A DNA stretch of 64,000 nucleotides from Sulfuricystis thermophila (GTDB lineage: Bacteria > Pseudomonadota > Gammaproteobacteria > Burkholderiales > Rhodocyclaceae), in assembly GCF_004323595.1 (NCBI RefSeq), contig NZ_AP019373.1:2418001-2482000 (forward strand), given 5' to 3'. The notes below the pieces were generated by a model. It did not search any database, was not told the origin of the DNA, and saw only the letters and a program-made list of their open reading frames with translations. Shown here in pieces: positions 62,787 through 64,000 of the stretch (position 1 is its first letter; every line of letters begins with the position of its first letter). The position numbers and the translations under genes were made by a program.

Positions 62787-63289
62787 CAGGCCGTGATCCT
62801 CGCCTGCTTGGCGAGCTTGGCCTTGATGCGGGAGAGTTTCAGGCGGGAGAGGTATTCGACGAACACCTTGCCATCGAGGTGGTCGATCTCGTGCTGCAGG
62901 CAGATCGCCAGCAGACCATCGGCTTCGAGCTCGAAGGGTTCGCCGTCGAGATTCAGCGCGCGCACCTTGACGCGCTCGCTCCGTTTCACCGTCTCATAGA
63001 TGCCGGGCACCGACAGGCAGCCTTCCTCACCGACATGCTCGCCACTGCGTTCGAGGATTTCCGGGTTGATGAAGACCATCGGCTGCGATTTGTCCTCGGA
63101 CACATCGAGCACCAACAGGCGCTTGTGCACATCGACCTGGGTCGCCGCGAGGCCGATGCCTGGCGCCTGATACATGGTTTCCAGCATGTCGGCGGCAAGC
63201 TTCCTGATCCCGGCATCGACGGCCTCGACCGGCTTGGCCACCGTATGCAGGCGCGGATCGGGATAACGCAGAATCGGCAATAAGGCCAT
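62786..63289 (-). CDS. def: peptide deformylase
   Basis: 167 residues. Motif 1 GIGLAATQ near 45, motif 2 EEGCLSVP near 90 with metal Cys, motif 3 [12 protein letters not shown] near 130 with metal His pair and catalytic Glu. Removes the N-formyl group from new proteins. First gene of def-fmt, divergent from the LysM gene by 73 bases. Confidence 0.97.
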   Translation of the reverse strand: MALLPILRYPDPRLHTVAKPVEAVDAGIRKLAADMLETMYQAPGIGLAATQVDVHKRLLVLDVSEDKSQPMVFINPEILERSGEHVGEEGCLSVPGIYETVKRSERVKVRALNLDGEPFELEADGLLAICLQHEIDHLDGKVFVEYLSRLKLSRIKAKLAKQARITA

Positions 63290-63308
63290 GAAAGTCTTCT
63301 TTAACAGG

Positions 63309-63337
63309 TTGATGCTCGCGGGATTTCCGGGCAGAAT
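63309..63337 (+). promoter_or_regulatory. candidate sigma-70 promoter for the LysM gene
   Basis: TTGATG, 17-base spacer, CAGAAT (four of six each), 25 bases before the ATG. Pattern match only. Confidence 0.35.
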
Positions 63338-63362
63338 CCGACGAATGTCCGGAGGCCCAACT

Positions 63363-64000
63363 ATGCGTCACATTATATTCGCGCTGATTTTTGGTTTTTC
63401 AACCGCTGCCGCAGTGGCCCAAAGCGCCAAGCCGATCGAGCTCGCGCCCGACGCCCCCGAACGCCACATCGTCGTGCCGGGCGACACACTGTGGGGCATC
63501 GCGGCGAAGTTTCTCAAGGATCCGTTCCGTTGGCCCGAGTTGTGGAAGATGAACGCGGAGCAGGTCAGGAACCCGCACCGGATCTATCCCGGCCAGGTGC
63601 TGATCCTCGATCGCAGCGGCGCCGAACCCCGCCTGCGGCTCGGTAACGTCATCAAACTGGGTCCCGAAGTGCGCGTCGAGACGCCGCCGCAGGAAATCCC
63701 GGCGATTCCTGCCAGCGCGATCGAACCCTTCCTGTCCCAGCCGCTGGTGATCAATCCCGGCGAGTTCGACACTGCACCGCGTATCGTCGCCACGCAGGAG
63801 GATCGTGTCTTCACCGGCACCGGCGACAAGATCTATGCCACCAACAACGCCGACCCGAAGATCAAGCGCTGGCATGTCTTCCGTCCCGGTCGCGCCCTCA
63901 AGGATCCGGACAACGGCGAGATCCTCGGCATCGAAGCCGTCTATCTCGGCAGCGCGCGCCCCGATGGCGAGCCGGGCGACGTGCTGCCGCTGGTGCTGAC
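63363..64000 (+). CDS. LysM domain exported protein (3' end beyond window)
   Basis: At least 212 residues, open to the window end. Signal peptide [20 protein letters not shown], cleaved near AVAQ. Then a LysM domain near 35-85: [48 protein letters not shown] segment continuing [16 protein letters not shown] and [25 protein letters not shown] follows, as in LysM proteins encoded divergently from def in betaproteobacteria. Probably binds peptidoglycan in the periplasm. GGAGGCCC precedes the ATG. Confidence 0.88.
   Translation, partial: MRHIIFALIFGFSTAAAVAQSAKPIELAPDAPERHIVVPGDTLWGIAAKFLKDPFRWPELWKMNAEQVRNPHRIYPGQVLILDRSGAEPRLRLGNVIKLGPEVRVETPPQEIPAIPASAIEPFLSQPLVINPGEFDTAPRIVATQEDRVFTGTGDKIYATNNADPKIKRWHVFRPGRALKDPDNGEILGIEAVYLGSARPDGEPGDVLPLVL

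Overview
The window is high-GC, gene-dense bacterial chromosome with short intergenic gaps and many 1-4 base stop/start overlaps. Several features suggest a betaproteobacterium of the Rhodocyclales/Sterolibacterium type: the tRNA-Gln-prs-rplY-pth-ychF block, the yggS-proC-yggT-yggU run beside pilT/pilU, the def-fmt-rsmB-DUF4390-ntrY-ntrX-trkA-trkH series, a PEP-CTERM exosortase substrate and type IV pilus ATPases. The exact species cannot be read from the sequence. No prophage, transposase, CRISPR array or rRNA is visible. One tRNA gene (Gln, anticodon TTG) is present.

Layout. 0-4.1 kb: a DsrE-fold protein, a GMP/IMP-type nucleotidase, a FeoB-like iron transporter behind a Fur-box-like palindrome, and an AEC transporter. 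4.1-11.4 kb: lgt and a VOC protein, ilvD, a Uma2-type nuclease, a short CheZ-like phosphatase, a YyaL/DUF255 protein and a cytochrome c. 11.4-15.9 kb: a TtrS/TtrR-like two-component pair, divergent from a YeiH-type exporter operon that includes a 49-residue membrane protein and a Usp protein. 16-20.9 kb: a complete branched-chain amino acid ABC transporter (livJHMGF). 20.9-24.2 kb: a PhnD-type binding protein coupled to a GGDEF-EAL-CZB protein. 24.3-28.6 kb: a ferredoxin/flavin reductase, an SDR protein, hemJ, a duplicated 108-bp repeat and rlmL. 28.6-35 kb: pilU, pilT, the ygg/proC/apaH operon and a lectin-like PEP-CTERM protein with a sigma-54-type promoter.

35-45.7 kb: ychF-pth-rplY-prs-tRNA, a CDP-alcohol phosphatidyltransferase-ROK-thioredoxin-MFS run, an MlaF-type ATPase overlapping a soluble CZB chemoreceptor, and priA. 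45.7-49 kb: hemE, a phosphofructokinase and a Gdt1/MneA-type exporter. 49-64 kb: the trkH-trkA-ntrX ... ntrY-DUF4390-rsmB ... fmt-def series. It is interrupted by a second PhnD/GGDEF-EAL pair between ntrX and ntrY, and by an opposite-strand homospermidine synthase between rsmB and fmt. A LysM protein runs off the end.

Three themes stand out. First, PhnD-type periplasmic binding domains occur three times without any transporter: twice next to a membrane GGDEF-EAL protein and once fused to a histidine kinase. Second, CZB zinc-binding domains end both a chemoreceptor and a c-di-GMP enzyme. Third, a ~24-bp motif recurs at gene 3' ends and in coding linkers, almost always in the sense orientation, and a separate 108-bp repeat supplies the start codon of rlmL. 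All functional calls come from reading translated sequence; no database search was run.
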